Part shown: positions 32,378 through 44,021 of the stretch, piece after piece
How positions within the stretch are numbered: position 1 is the stretch's first letter
Layout of the letters: each line of letters opens with the position of its first letter
Assembly (NCBI GenBank): GCA_011799875.1
Contig: CM022298.1
Location: 724,760,727 to 724,824,726, forward strand
Reading direction: 5' to 3'
DNA length: 64,000 nucleotides
DNA from: Thinopyrum elongatum
Taxonomy: Eukaryota > Streptophyta > Magnoliopsida > Poales > Poaceae
Made by a program: the position numbers and the translations under genes
The notes under the pieces: generated by a model
What the model was told of the DNA's origin: nothing
The model's input: only the letters and a program-made list of their open reading frames with translations
Databases searched by the model: none

Positions 32378-33700
32378 TGAGACATGATACAACAATTCCA
32401 GGCACAAAAATGGATTTATTATATGGAATGAAGTGTTACAATACTGTTGCTTACAACAATATTACATAGCTCCAAGGCTTAACTAAATGGCAGCGAAGGT
32501 CTTGGTTCAGCGGCAACGACGTCTCTGGCTAGGCTCCACAACTCACAGGACTGGCTGGGTTACGATCTAGCATGATGGATCTTCTCCTGCAACTGGCCAC
32601 GTGCAAGGCCAGGTGAGTACATTGAATGTGCTCGCAAGACAACCAAATACATAGCATCCAAACAAGCAGATGACAAAGCAAGCCCTATACTTATATAAGA
32701 ATTTATTCTAAACATGGCATGGAATTAATAAAAAAACATGGATCAAGCATGGCATAACATGGATCAGGTATATCAACTATATATTATGGCATGGCATAGC
32801 TACTTCTACGAGACATGGTATCCAAAATAAAACTGGAATCTACGCTACACTTACCTTCCGTGAAGCATTAAAGTAACATGTTGTGGCAACCATTCAGTTC
32901 CCTTCCCGGATATCTCGCGACTCACCGAGATCTCACTCCGTGATCATGTCAGAATATCTTGAAAACTCTTTGTTATAACAGGTTTGTCCTTCCGATCAAC
33001 AAATACCAAATAGTGTTACCTAATATGAACTGTGTCTAATACCATGGACTCAGCTATTCGAATAGGTTCATACACTCTGCAGAGGTTGCGCACTTTACCC
33101 ACACTATGGACATCCGTCCAACGAAACTTGCCTAACCTGTGACCATTCTATCGTACCACCGACAATCATACCCCTTCCGGGTCATGTACTGGGTGGCCCT
33201 TGTGTCACTCTTGACACCTGCCACCGTCGTGACCAAACTAAACTGTCCCAAACGGGGAACCCTGTGTTAAACAAACAACTAAAATTCATGAATAGATCTA
33301 ATCGTAAAGTGACAATTCATCATATCCCAACAAACACAACCTTAGATTACATCAGATGGATCCCAAAGATGGAACCATTGTATTGAACGAACATAGGGAG
33401 AGAAGATGCCATCTAGCTACTGCTATAGACACAATATCCCAAGGGAACTACTCACACATGGTCATGGTGGCGGCAAGGTTGATGATGATGGCTCCAGAAG
33501 TGGATTCCCCTTCCGACATAGTGCCGGAACAAGTCTTCCAGATTGGATTTTCGCGGAACAATAACTTGTGGCGGTGGAAAAATTCGGGAAAAATTGGCAC
33601 GGCAGAGAGAAAAGTCCAGAAGAGCTTTTTCGGACGAAGATCCAAATAAAATCCGAATAAATCCTCAGAAAAGATAAGGGGCAAAAAGCAGGATGTTACA
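32378..33700 (-). mobile_element. Solo LTR (R2), empty of CACTA
   Basis: 1,323 bases beginning TGAGACATG and ending GGATGTTACA; minus-strand TG...CA. Contains the unoccupied insertion site CCCCTTCCGACATAGTGCC near 33508-33526. Same assignment limits as the R1 copy: no target duplication recovered. Confidence 0.5.
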
Positions 33701-34915
33701 CAGAACTTAATAACAAATATTTGGGGCTTCCAAAATGAAAATTTTGTTTTGAAACTGTGTGGAATTTTATGCTTATAGAGGGTTTCTAAACCTTAAGTTG
33801 CAGACAACTATTTTTTTGTGCAACTTTGTGCACTTAAAAATCAAATTTTCTCACGTGATCGACCTAAAAATAGAGAATCGCTGAAAGGAAAAGTTAGTTA
33901 GGGGTGCATGCTTGACAATCTCGTACTGACGACGATATGTAGAACCAGTCACTGAACCTTCCCTTGTCCTGTCATCCTGGGCTGCATGTGGCAGTCTCCC
34001 GATCTCTTCACTGTCTGGATCATGCATTCTCATCCACACACACACACACGCATGCATGTCTTGTTTATAACCAATCTCAGTTTTTATGAGCGTGCATGGG
34101 AGATTGACAAGTTACCTACAATAACCGTTGATTATTATTTTTCGAAATAACCATTGATTGATTAGACATGCATGCATACCGTCTCACACACACTGCTCAC
34201 GTGGCTCCTCAATTAGTTGCTATGTTGATAGTGTTGTAATTCTCCAGAGGATCTAGAAAGGAACTCCTTATACCCATTATTGATTAGAGTGAAAGAAGTG
34301 GACCGGTTGGTCCCGTGGTTTTTTTACTCCTCATCTTGAGGAAGATTTTCCATGTAAATCACTTGTGTCAATTCTGCATGTTATTGTGTTATTCTGCTGC
34401 TTATTTGTGGGTTGAAGCTATCCTTAATATCCATCACAAGATGAGGGGTTACTTGGTGCATTGTTACCGCCCCTTTAGTCCCAAAATCTTTGGCATTTGT
34501 GTCTTTTATAATATCGTTCGTGACAAATTCCAGATAAGTTACAAACCTCATACTGTTTTTTTTTTTCGCAAGAGATACAACATGCAATTGTACAGCCACA
34601 CATGTACGTAAACACCACAAACATCAAATTGATATATAATTTCATGGATTGTTTACAAAGTACACAATAATTGATGATAAGTACACGTATTTTTAGATGA
34701 TGGTAAATATACACACGTTATAGGTAATGATAAGTACAAGCATTACATTCATTATAGAATAGATCATCGATCGTTGCTTTATTTGTACAGACATGTAGTG
34801 TCTAGTACATTGCCAAGAACCGAATGCCGCCCATGACATCTAGCACACATTAGTTCCGGATAAATATTACCTGTATATAATTGGAAAAAACATGTATTAA
34901 CACTATTTAATTGTG
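33701..34915. other. Non-coding spacer of unit R2
   Basis: AT-rich, matching R1 24675-25891. No gene supported; the frames found here are the same in R1 but contain no recognisable domain. Confidence 0.5.
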
Positions 34916-35490
34916 TCATATGTAGAGATATGCAGCCAGCCGTGGTTCAGCTTGTAAAACAAGGGGTTCATCTACGGAAGGCTGGAATTGCCTTCTTGAA
35001 GACTGATATTGTTCACACCCAGGAGGCTTTGTCCAAGTGAATCCGAGCAACATCCTTGCGAACAACATCACTGTAATAGAGGTACCAAGTGAAATCCCAG
35101 TACAACCCCTCCTCCCATTGCAAAATGAAATGAAACGTAGGCCTGGCTCAGTGAGAAGTACATTCATGGTGTTCAAATGCCTCTCGGGCCGAAACTCGAG
35201 TGGTTCGATCAAGATCTTGGGGTTCCGGCCAAGCCGCCTTAAAAGGATGTGACTATTTTTAGGGATGTTGTAGCCGGCGACGGTGGTGTCCACCATGGCG
35301 ACATGGGTAGGTTAAGAGTGTGGTATGGGGGTAAGCAGAAGGCCTCTCGGATGCATGATTTGAGATAGTTTAGCTGAGGAATGTCAGACTCTTGGACAAG
35401 TCTATCTTTGCCGACAACAGCGTCTAGTTCATCGGTTGCTTTTTCCATAATCTCCGGCATGTTCATCATCTCAACGAGCGCCCACTCAAT
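34916..35490 (-). pseudogene. CYP79-like cytochrome P450 C-terminal fragment (R2)
   Basis: Counterpart of 25892-26466. It keeps [29 protein letters not shown] (PERF-type motif) and the heme loop ISFCNGRRGCTG. It shares the 1-base deletion and the ExxR Arg-to-Cys change with R1, so both were present before duplication. The LSRLGLGRNP region also has a small deletion (LLRRLGRNP). Nothing of the N-terminal half is in the window. Confidence 0.85.
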
Positions 35491-36776
35491 AGCATCTCTA
35501 GCAGATTCGTCAAAAGTCATATTTAGGGGGAAAATTCGTTTTGACATATTAAACCCTTTCTAGCAGATCTCCTATACCACATTTCCCTAATTTTTTTTGA
35601 TTTTTTCTCCATAAAACACAGCCCCATTTCCCTATTTTTAGTCCAAAGGAGGCAATTCACAATAAAAATGAAGAGACGCTTGGCTCCCACAGTATTGGCC
35701 GAACGGCCGGCGCGCCGCCTGATCCGACCACTCCCGGCTATAAGTAACGGTGTCGCACCCCAAACCCTAGCCCACATCTCACTAACCCATTTCCACCGCT
35801 GGTGCCGCCGATTCTGGCGTCCACCGTCACCGATTCGTGCCGCCAACGCTGCCGCCGTCGAACTCGAATTCACTGCCACTGTCGCCGCCATGGTGCGAGA
35901 GATGATCATCACCCACAAGATGTTAACGCCCGCGCGGCGCGGCACTCGCCGCCGAGGAGCGCGCCTACCACGAGAGGCGCCGAACATGCTTCGCCACCGG
36001 CGATCCTCGGAGTTCTCCGGACACGAGATCAGAGGAGGAGGGGGACAAGGAGGAGGCGATAGGCCCGGTTGCCGGATTCGCCGCCGCCGGCTTCGAAGTG
36101 GTGGACATGGCAGCCGGGGGCGACGGCATCCGCATTCTATCAATGGCCGAGGCGAAGTCACAATATCACCGTGCGCTAGCTGAGGAGGCGGAGGAGCTGC
36201 GCCGGCGTGCGCAAGCCGAGGCTGAGGAGTGTCGCTGCCGCGCGCGAGTCTAGGTGGCGGAGGAGCAGCGCCGCCGATGCTATGCCGAGGCGATGGAGGA
36301 GCATTGCCGCCACGCGCAAGCTGAGGCTTAGGAGCAGCGACAGCGCTTCGCCGAGGTGGAGGTGCAGCTCGATACAGAGCGCACCGATGCCTTAACCGTG
36401 GATGCGCTCATGAGAATCCGGAGAACGTGTCCGAAAACCACATGATGTTCGTGTCATTGGACGGCGCGCACACGATCGGGAGCGAGTGCGTTCGGCCGTC
36501 CGCCAACGACAATGAGGAGTAGAAGTCGAATTTATATATATATTTTCTGATGAATTTAGCTAGTTTAACGATGATGTAGTAGTATGTACTAGTTAAATTA
36601 TGGAATGAAGTGGTTTAAATATGTGTTTGAAATAAATTTGTGTTCAAAAATTGTTAGGGACATAATTTATAGGGGATCGGCTAGCTGTGGAACAGTGATC
36701 TCCCTAAAAAAATTAGGGAAATGAGATAGGGAAAAGAATTTCAAGTTTTAGGATAGGGGATCTGCTAGAGATGCCC
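35490..36776 (+). mobile_element. GGGCATCTC-TIR DNA transposon (R2)
   Basis: Same element as in R1, with left end GCATCTCTAGCAGATTC and right end GGATCTGCTAGAGATGCCC. Immediately right of its terminus R3 begins (TAGGCAGTTTC), so the R2/R3 junction coincides with the element end. Confidence 0.7.
35929..36445 (+). pseudogene. Glu/Arg-rich coiled-coil protein remnant in TIR element (R2)
   Basis: Copy of the frame at 26905-27421, ending at TGA 36443-36445, with the same two TAG interruptions. About 5% different from R1, more than the flanking spacers. Confidence 0.5.
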
Positions 36777-36777
36777 T

Positions 36778-37036
36778 AGGCAGTTTCACCGAAATTTTCC
36801 GAAGTTCAAAGTGCCCCAGGCATATAAACTCCTCATAGGTGACAACCCTACAATAGAAGCAATCCATTGGGTCTGAAATTCTTGCAGTCAAAAGAAGCAT
36901 AAAGTTTTTTTTTGGCTTTTACTGAAGAGTTACTTCGGAGAAAAAATTTATTTGTCCCTAAATTACACTTCTGTCATTTGTGGCCTGCATTCCTTGGAGA
37001 CCAGAGATCATCTCTTCTTTCAGTGCTAGCCATTCT
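36778..37036 (+). pseudogene. LINE reverse-transcriptase tail fragment (R3)
   Basis: Third copy of the LINE tail; keeps the GDQRSSLLS / zf-RVT-derived stretch near 36960-37025 but is truncated before the final Cys motif relative to R2. Decayed and non-coding. Confidence 0.5.
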
Positions 37037-37652
37037 CTTCCACAGACTCCCCCCACCCCCCCACCCCACCCCACCCCACACGATACATGTAGCACATGAT
37101 ATGCATGAGTGCCTGGTCTGTAGGTAGTCTCAGTACTTCCGTGAGCGTGTGGGAGATGTTGACGAGTTACCAACGCTCAAACAGCGACCGAGCCACATTA
37201 TCTGACCATTGATTGATTAGTGATTACACCTGCATACTGTTCGCTAATTGACACCCATACCATGTGATGCGTGAGTTAAAAGCAAAGAACCAGAATCCAA
37301 TTAACCTTTCGCTTATAATTATAATGGAAGAACATCGTGGATCATTCCGACCAACAACTTCTAGAATGGACACAGCTTAGTTTTTTTTTTTTTTGAAAAG
37401 AAAGATTTTATGGCATTTGGTCTCTGCAACCAGTGGGTGCACACAGTTCACAAATAGCTCATTATTACAGTATTCAAACAAGAAAAGCATATTGGCTACG
37501 AAAAGCAAGTATCAGTAGTAAGTAAAAGTGACTCGTCTCCTAGTTGCATCAGCCTACGCCATGAAATGCATCAGATAATCAGAAGCAAAAATTTCCAACA
37601 CAATGGCTTCAAAGCTTTTGCTCCCCGGCACCATATTTTGCTCAAACCCTGA

Positions 37653-37880
37653 CTATGACAAATTTTATTGCAAATTTGAAAACTAGAGGGCTGAAAGAAA
37701 AAACCAGAAATGTGACCCTGTCTGCCTCCCGTGGGCCGAGGGGGGGCCTGTCGGCCTCCCGTGGGCCGAGGAGTTCTCGTCGGCCTGGGGCTGGCCGAGG
37801 TGGGGGCCTGTCGGCCTGGGGTTGGCCGAGGGGGGCCTGTCGGCCTGGGGCTGGCCGAGGGGTTCTAAGTGTTTTTTTTT
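37653..37880. repeat. MULE terminal inverted repeat, left
   Basis: Starts CTATGACAAATTTTATTGC and runs into four units of about 32 bases of the type CTGTCGGCCTGGGGCTGGCC. Inverted match to 43760-44021. Confidence 0.8.
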
Positions 37881-37959
37881 TACAAATAAATTCATTATAA
37901 TTGTTGCACAACCATTCCCCCTCCTTTCCCTCAATATTTTCCCGCCAACTCTGTGCCGA

Positions 37960-38075
37960 TATATGTTCCCGCAACCCGTTTCCCACCAACCCCTTCCCGC
38001 CACCCGTTTCCTGCCAACCCCTTCCCGCCACCCGTTTCCCGCCAACCCCTCCCGCCATATGTTCCCGCCACCTTT
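37960..38075. repeat. Tandem CCCGCCACCCGTTTCC repeat
   Basis: Four to five units of about 28 bases alternating CCCGCCACCCGTTTC and CCAACCCCTT. Located upstream of the TATA box of the plus-strand MULE gene; may be promoter material. Confidence 0.7.
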
Positions 38076-38122
38076 CCCTCCATACCGCAGTCGTTCTTTC
38101 CCGCCATTTTCTCCTCTCTTCC

Positions 38123-38129
38123 TATAAAA
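38123..38129 (+). promoter_or_regulatory. TATA box of plus-strand MULE gene
   Basis: TATAAAA in CTTCCTATAAAACCCCC, 44 bases upstream of the ATG at 38173, an apt position for a short 5' leader. Confidence 0.55.
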
Positions 38130-38172
38130 CCCCCTTCACACGGAGTTGGATAAGCAGTCCATTTTAGTCGAG

Positions 38173-38630
38173 ATGTCCGATTATCCTTTTGATCGTAGTT
38201 TTCACCCTGAGATGAGCAAAAGTCTTCTTAGGCTAGCCACCAATTTCAGGATGGACAATAGGATAGTTTCATGGGACGAACTCATCGGTAGTGACACCAT
38301 ACAGAATGAGTAAGCTCACGCATTACGTAGGTCTGGGTGGCCTGAAAGGACCTATGAGGAGGTACGTAAAGAACTTCTTAGGTTGCATGGAAGGTGGAAG
38401 AAGGTAGTGCAGACGAAGAGTGAAAATATTATAAGGACTGCAGCAGAGCATACATATTTATGGACTGCCGACAGCGAAGACGAAGACGATATCTTCATGC
38501 GAGCACCAAGGCCAAGAGTACCGCATCGTCGAAGGGAAAGAGTATCGCATCGTCGAAGGGCAAGGGTACCGCATCGTCGAAGGGCAAGAGTGCTGCATCG
38601 ACGGAGGATGACGATGATGCCTTCATGTAG
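38173..38630 (+). pseudogene. Small plus-strand MULE gene with Lys/Ser-rich repeats
   Basis: An ATG frame (MSDYPFDRSFHPEMSKSL) runs to an in-frame TAA at about 38311, resumes as ERTYEEVRKELLRLHGRWKK and an acidic DSEDEDD motif. Near 38510 the sense frame shifts by one base into repeats of ASSKGKS and ends EDDDDAF at a TAG (38628-38630). The Arg-His-Arg reading in the first frame is the shadow of this repeat. About 150 residues before damage. I do not recognise the family; the charged helical middle suggests a DNA- or protein-binding accessory. It is divergent in orientation to the transposase genes, as accessory genes of Mutator elements are. Confidence 0.5.
38500..38605 (+). repeat. Tandem CGCATCGTCGAAGGGCAAG repeat
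   Basis: Four units of about 27 bases encoding ASSKGK in the frame of the pseudogene above. Probably an expansion inside coding sequence. Confidence 0.75.
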
Positions 38631-38852
38631 TACGTAAGCCATATTTTTTAAGTTCAACCCTACCGTTTATGTGTGATGTACTTGTATCTTAATTATCGGT
38701 TGCAGTCTCTTTGGAAATGTAACTCGAATAGCAATGCGGATTAATAGTAATATGTTTCTCGCATACATAAAACAATATATGTCTCCTGATCGGATAGAAG
38801 CAAGTGAGATAGTAACACATGCGAATAGTCTGAAACTAATATAGATAACGAC

Positions 38853-41499
38853 TCATACATAGATAATGATATCACTAGGGGGGACGACAACGAATTTGGG
38901 TCTTCCTCGGACGAGGACCGGAAGGCGATAAGCGATCAGCCGGTAGATGATGCTGACGATTACCACGACCATAGATAACCTCATCTGTGTCTCTTGCGTC
39001 AATGGTGGTGGTGGAGTATGAAGAACTGTCTGCGAGAACTCATAGGTGTTTGCAGCTCGGTCATCATCGTCGTCGTCGCCGGCTAAGAATGAACCAGCAC
39101 CACTAAGCATCGGTGACTGGACTGAATGCCTGAACGGCTGCGACTGGCTGCCGACTGCGGTAAAGTAAAACATGTAAAATTGATTTGCGAACCTACAATG
39201 TTTAAAACAATCTACAAAGTAGTGTTACCTAGGTCCATCTGATGATGCCAGGAAGAGCCCCCTGGTTCTGAAGGAGGTGGCTGCTGGAAGAAAGAGCTCC
39301 CTGGTTGTGAAGGAGGTGTCTGCTGCCAGGAAGAGCTCCCTGGTTGTGAACGCTACACAGAGGGTCGTGGTTCTGAACGCTGCACAGAGGGTCGAGGTTC
39401 TGAACGCTGCAGAGAGTGGCGTGGCGGACGATGTGCTGGACGAGGAATAGCAACATCCGAAGATCGTCTACATGTAACAGCTGCGTAAATCCCCCGTAGC
39501 TTCTCATCAAGACGCCTCAACCATGAGACGTTCTCTCGCGGTGGGATATTATCTACCCTCTCAAAGCGTTGCATTAAAGCGGAAACCTCCTCTAGCGCCT
39601 CACTTGTCAAGTCGCCCTGTACACGGAGAGTTAACCAATTAGATCATTGTTGTATGGCAGACAACACGAATAGTCAACCAATTGTATGTGTTCTAGTTAA
39701 GAAAAAACTTAACATGACAGAACCATAGCATGTACCGCGTGGTGTCTGGTTCCCATAATAGAGGCAGTTGGGTACATATCGCTGGTGAGAGGGGCTTCGA
39801 TCTGATCAGGAGCTGTTGATGGAACCAAGTAGATCCTGGTGCTATGCCGGTAACTCTGCAGACACAACCCGAACTTGTCCCAGTCAAAGGGCTGAACCTC
39901 ATCCCAGATATTTGTCGGCGAAGTTGTCCATTCGTGCACATAAGGGCTAATGTCGGAAAGCCAAGAATCGTGGGACTTGTTTCCTCCTGCGCGACTGTAC
40001 CTGAGATTGACATGCGCGTTACATGATTAGTGATATTCTGAATGCAGACCTGAGAACTAAAATAGTATTACTTACTTGTGCATGTGATCTGGTAAGTGTG
40101 GAATAACTGGAATGTCAGGCTCTTGGCATAGACCGAACTGTCTCATCACTCTATGAAGAGCCATCTGCTCAACCGTCACGTCGAACACCAACTTGGCCTT
40201 GGTCATCCAATAGTGCCGATCTCTAGTGCACAATCCAGAAATCCCAACTGGACACCTGGATAATATAGCCAGATGGGAGTATGGCTCCCAGATAACTTGA
40301 TCCTCGTGCAAACTATCAAACTGCGTCGTGAAGGAGGGGTAGCAGCCCCTCACCTGGCTATGCGCGAACTGTCTCTGTGCATGACAAGAAATAAGCATTA
40401 GTAATACTATTGAATGGCAAGAAATAAGCATTAGTAATACATATTGTTACTTAATATGAAAATACCTCTCTCCATGTCCAAACAGATCCCATAGTAGGCA
40501 AGTCGCCGATAGCAGGCACGTAAGTCCCAGTCGTGTCCTCCAAACCAAAAGGTCTATCAACGTAGACATAGGGTCGACCAATAGGGAATCTCTCGTATGA
40601 CCAGAGCTGCAACAATAGTGGACATCCAACAATACCTGATTTTCTAGTCTTCAACGAGCAAGCTTTGCACAGGCCTCTGTACGTAGCCGCTAACACAGCA
40701 GAACCAAAACTCCTCTGCAGAATGTCCCCAGGGCAACGTGCGTCAGCTATCTCTCGTGCAATACCGATGAGTCGTGCATCGACAGTGGTCACATGGTTCT
40801 CCGTGAACATCGTCTTGCCGAACAACTACAAAATATATGCCTCTAGGGATCGGCCAATCTGTGCCTCTGACAACTGAACATCGGGATATCCTAAGGAGAC
40901 AATCTACGTAGAAACCAACCGATTGTTTGAACTATGCAATGAGGACAACAATGAAAACATCAGTTTTTAAACTGGCCATGAAGGTTACCTAAAACTGGAT
41001 CAACCACTTAAAACAAGGCCCATGAGTGTCGTTGTCTAGGACCTTAGCAGTTGGCACCGCAGCCAAAAAACGGCCCTGCATCGATGCTAGCCAACCAGAT
41101 TCTGCCTCTAAAGGACCTATGGCAGCACCGGCCAGAGGTAAGCCCAACAAGTAAGACACATCGTGTGAAGTAGGCGCCATCTCTCCCCAGGGAAAGTGAA
41201 ACGTATGTGTCTCTGGTCTCCATCTATCTACTAAGCAGGTAATGAGTGACTTGTCGTAAGAGAAACGTTTCACTTGCCTCTTGCGTAACTGCATTGGTTC
41301 ACCTGCCTCATCAAATTGCGGATGTTCAACCCACTCATCAAATGTACCCTCAACCAGCCGTGCCAAGGGTAGAAGTCCAGCCCAACTTAACCTACAAAAT
41401 AAAGAGAATGTAGCATACAGTTAGCGGCTATCAAAATGAAGTCAAACATAGTAAGTCATTATACCGACACATATCTATTAACCCATGAATGGTGTATCA
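38853..41499 (-). pseudogene. Plant mobile domain (PMD) gene in MULE
   Basis: Minus-strand exons at about 41390-40989, 40825-40451, 40379-40075, 40000-39709, 39610-39229 and 39173-38853 carry in order the PMD core. Key stretches are WRPETHTFHFPWGEM, SYLLGLPLAGAAIG, GCPLLLQLWSYERFPIG and the C-terminal WxxY and LRQFG-like elements, then a Ser/Pro/Gln-rich tail. PMD (the aminotransferase-like, serine/threonine phosphatase 7 long-form homologue domain) is widespread in plant MULEs and in a few host silencing factors such as MAIL1 and MAIN. Exon limits are partly guessed. In-frame TAG and short frames suggest decay. The gene starts within about 100 bases of the end of the transposase frame. Confidence 0.7.
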
Positions 41500-41504
41500 T
41501 CCAG

Positions 41505-43124
41505 TTAGGCTTTGGGGTGCGAGTGACCAACACGTCTAAGTTCGTCAGCTGTTGGATTCCTTAGTGTCTTCACGGCCTTCAATATACCAGCATGTCTGTC
41601 ATGAATGACACACACGTTTGGTCGGACTTTCACGATCGCAATTTTAACTTGACGGAAGAACCATACCCAGCTCGGAAAGTTCTCACCCTCGACTAATGCC
41701 ATGGTAAATGGGATGATTTGATTGTTCCCGTCCACACCAATAGCAGTCAGGATTTGCCCTTTGTACTGACCAGTCAGGAATGTACCATCCACAAACATCA
41801 CAGGAGGACAATGCCGGAAAGCTTCGATGCACATAGCGTCAGAGAAGAATACTCGTTTCAACACCTTGAAATCTGGTATACTCTCCAACCTCGTGTGTTG
41901 TATGTTAACATAAGTGCCGGGATTCCTCTCCTTCAGTATGTCAAGGAGACGGACAACATTATCATATGAGTCGAAGAACGTCCCAAACCTTTCCTCCATA
42001 GCCTTCTGCTTAGCCCTCCAAGCCTTCCCATAAGGAATCTCATAATTCCATCTGACCTTCACTGCTGTCTGGATGTGTTTTGCTTCCATATCTTTCTTCT
42101 CCACTATCTCAGTATACATGAGTTGCGCAATGAGAGTTGAAGTCAGGTTTGGATGATGAACCAACAGGTTTTTCCTCACACAATTATGTGGGACCACATT
42201 GGTGACAACCCAGTGGATGTTATACTTCGGCACGTGCCCATGCACCTTCGCAGGACAACCTGTTTCAGCACACTTCATGGTATAGTTTGTTGGACTTGAT
42301 ATGTGTGTCCGGAAAACCCTCTGCGTAGACATAGCCCACTTTATCACCGCATACTTCAATTTTTTCTTTGTATCAAACATAGCCCCTATCTGGACTTGGT
42401 TCAGATTATATTGCCGTGGAGTCTCATGGCCATCGTTGACAGTAAGACTGGTGGATATGTCCTGATCCCATGCAGAAGGAATCGGTACCTCCACTTCATC
42501 CTCAGAATTTTCAGAATCCAGATCCTCCGCAAATCCATCCTCGTCCACTTCCTCCATCACCCTCTGCATTTCATCGCCTTCCTCATCCCCATCAGCAACA
42601 CCAAAACCAGCTAATATTATCGACTGACTCTGCCCAGTATGATGACCACAAACATTGTGTGGCACGTAGTCTGACTCTTGGCTAGCATCCACATCCTGTG
42701 GCTGTGACCCGGATAAATAAATCTCGTTAGCCACTTGACTACCCTGCCCGGGTTCATACCCCACGTGGAGTTGTATGGTATTCTCCTCCTTCGCCACAGG
42801 TTGCACTAGGGCATATGGGTGGATTCTTCGGTCTCGGCAATGACTTAACAGGGTCAACCAATGCTGGCTCCTATCTATCGGCATCAACTCCCACTTGACA
42901 TTTTAACAGGATTTGGTCCACAATGCATGAATACTGACAGAACATACTTCAGGGTCCAGCCCAAAACTAGTAGTCAACCAGTGCTTCAACTGTCTAATGT
43001 CCAGTCTGTCCGGGTCTGAAAGTGTCATGACGCCATTTTTAAACTCGCTAAGATCAACCCCCAACTCATTATATCGAACATTACCAGGGCCGTAGTAAAC
43101 AGTCAAATTTACTGATTCAGACAT
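41505..43124 (-). pseudogene. MULE transposase, C-terminally truncated
   Basis: Frame starts MSESVNLTVYYGPGNVRYNE, is broken by TAA at 42903-42905 and continues through an acidic linker (DEDGFAEDLDSENSEDE). A MuDR-type zinc-binding domain (about residues 235-305) has CAETGCPAKVHGH and the later VPHNC. The MULE catalytic domain has the first Asp in VDGTFLTGQYKGQILTAIGV and the second in CVIHDRHAGILKAVKTL. About 15 residues later the frame leaves family sequence (PTADELRRVGHSHPKA) and stops. The third catalytic acidic residue and the C-terminal SWIM-type zinc knuckle are absent. It cannot be an active DDE transposase. Confidence 0.85.
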
Positions 43125-43164
43125 TTTCACCTGTCAGACATTGCCACCTTCTCATTAATCGCAA

Positions 43165-43352
43165 CGAACAAAAATATTACCGGCTACACTAACAAAAAAT
43201 ATTACCGGCTACACTAACTAAAAATATTACCGGCTACACTAACAAAAATATTACCGGCTACACTAACTACAAATATTACCGGCTACACTAACTACAAATA
43301 TTACCGGCTGCACTAACAAAAATATTACCGGCTACACTAACAAAAATATTTG
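43165..43352. repeat. 24-bp tandem repeat upstream of MULE transposase
   Basis: Eight copies of AAATATTACCGGCTACACTAAC with A-run length variants, starting 40 bases upstream of the transposase ATG (minus strand). Position suggests a leader or promoter repeat. Confidence 0.85.
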
Positions 43353-43759
43353 TGACGACATTGCTATACCTTCGACGCGTGTGTCCCCTTCTTCTTCCTC
43401 CACTCTTCAACTCAGCGGCACCGGCCACCTCGCGGACTCCTTGCACCACCGGACAACACCACCGGAACTGCTCCTCACCACCACCTCCTCCTCACCACCA
43501 CTGCCTCCACACCCACAGCTCCTCCACCCCACCACCTGCTCACCAGCCACACCTCCTCCACCCCACCATGGCTCCACCTCAATAACTACCCCATAGCAAA
43601 AAAAATGACCGTAGACCGCTGGAGAATGCTATGATCTATTGATTCTGCCGCTTGGAATGGAAAATGGGTGGAAGAATGAGTAGATCGGTGAGGGGGTGGA
43701 GAGTACAAAGAGGAAATGAGAGAGAGAGGAAGTGGCAGTGACCAGAGGAAGAAGAAATG
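43353..43759. other. MULE 5' region with CA-rich leader
   Basis: Contains a CCACCACC-rich low-complexity tract (43400-43575) and no supported gene. On the minus strand it is the probable promoter and leader of the transposase. Confidence 0.45.
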
Positions 43760-44021
43760 AGCTGCTGGCCTTATCCAACACCCATCGGCTTACCAGAAGC
43801 CGACAGGCCCCACTCGGCCGGCTGGAGGCTGACAGCCCACTCGTCGGCCTTGTGGAGGCCGACAGGCCACTGCTCGGCCTACTGGAGGCAAACAGCCCCC
43901 CCTCAGCCCACTACTGGCCGACAGGCCACCCTTCGGCCCACCGCAGGCTGACAGGGTGCTATTTCTGAAATTTTTGCTTATGGTGCAATAGTTTTCAAAT
44001 TTGCTATAAATTTAGTCATAG
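43760..44021. repeat. MULE terminal inverted repeat, right
   Basis: Inverse of 37653-37880, ending TTTAGTCATAG at 44021 and containing five to six GGCCGACAGGCC-type units of about 33 bases. Confidence 0.8.

Larger units (their letters stand above)
27754..36777 (+). repeat. Segmental unit R2 (second copy, uninterrupted)
   Basis: Best-preserved copy, about 9.0 kb, with the same order as R1. It holds the empty CACTA site and an intact Stowaway MITE. Its first 183 bases are absent from R3, and its start follows the TIR element of R1 directly. Identity to R1 is mosaic: long stretches (for example 28900-30340) look identical while others differ by about 5%. Confidence 0.93.
37653..44021 (-). mobile_element. 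Mutator-like element (MULE), 6.4 kb, inserted in R3
   Basis: R3 is interrupted here relative to R1 and R2. The ends are inverted repeats starting CTATGAC and sharing GCAAATTTGAAAACTA, extending about 230-280 bases and filled with GGCCTGTCGGCCT-type tandem units, the long-TIR architecture of MULEs. It carries a MULE transposase (minus), a plant mobile domain gene (minus) and a small plus-strand gene. Seventeen-base flanks on each side share TTTTG and GA only, so a clean 9-11-bp duplication is not evident. Confidence 0.88.
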
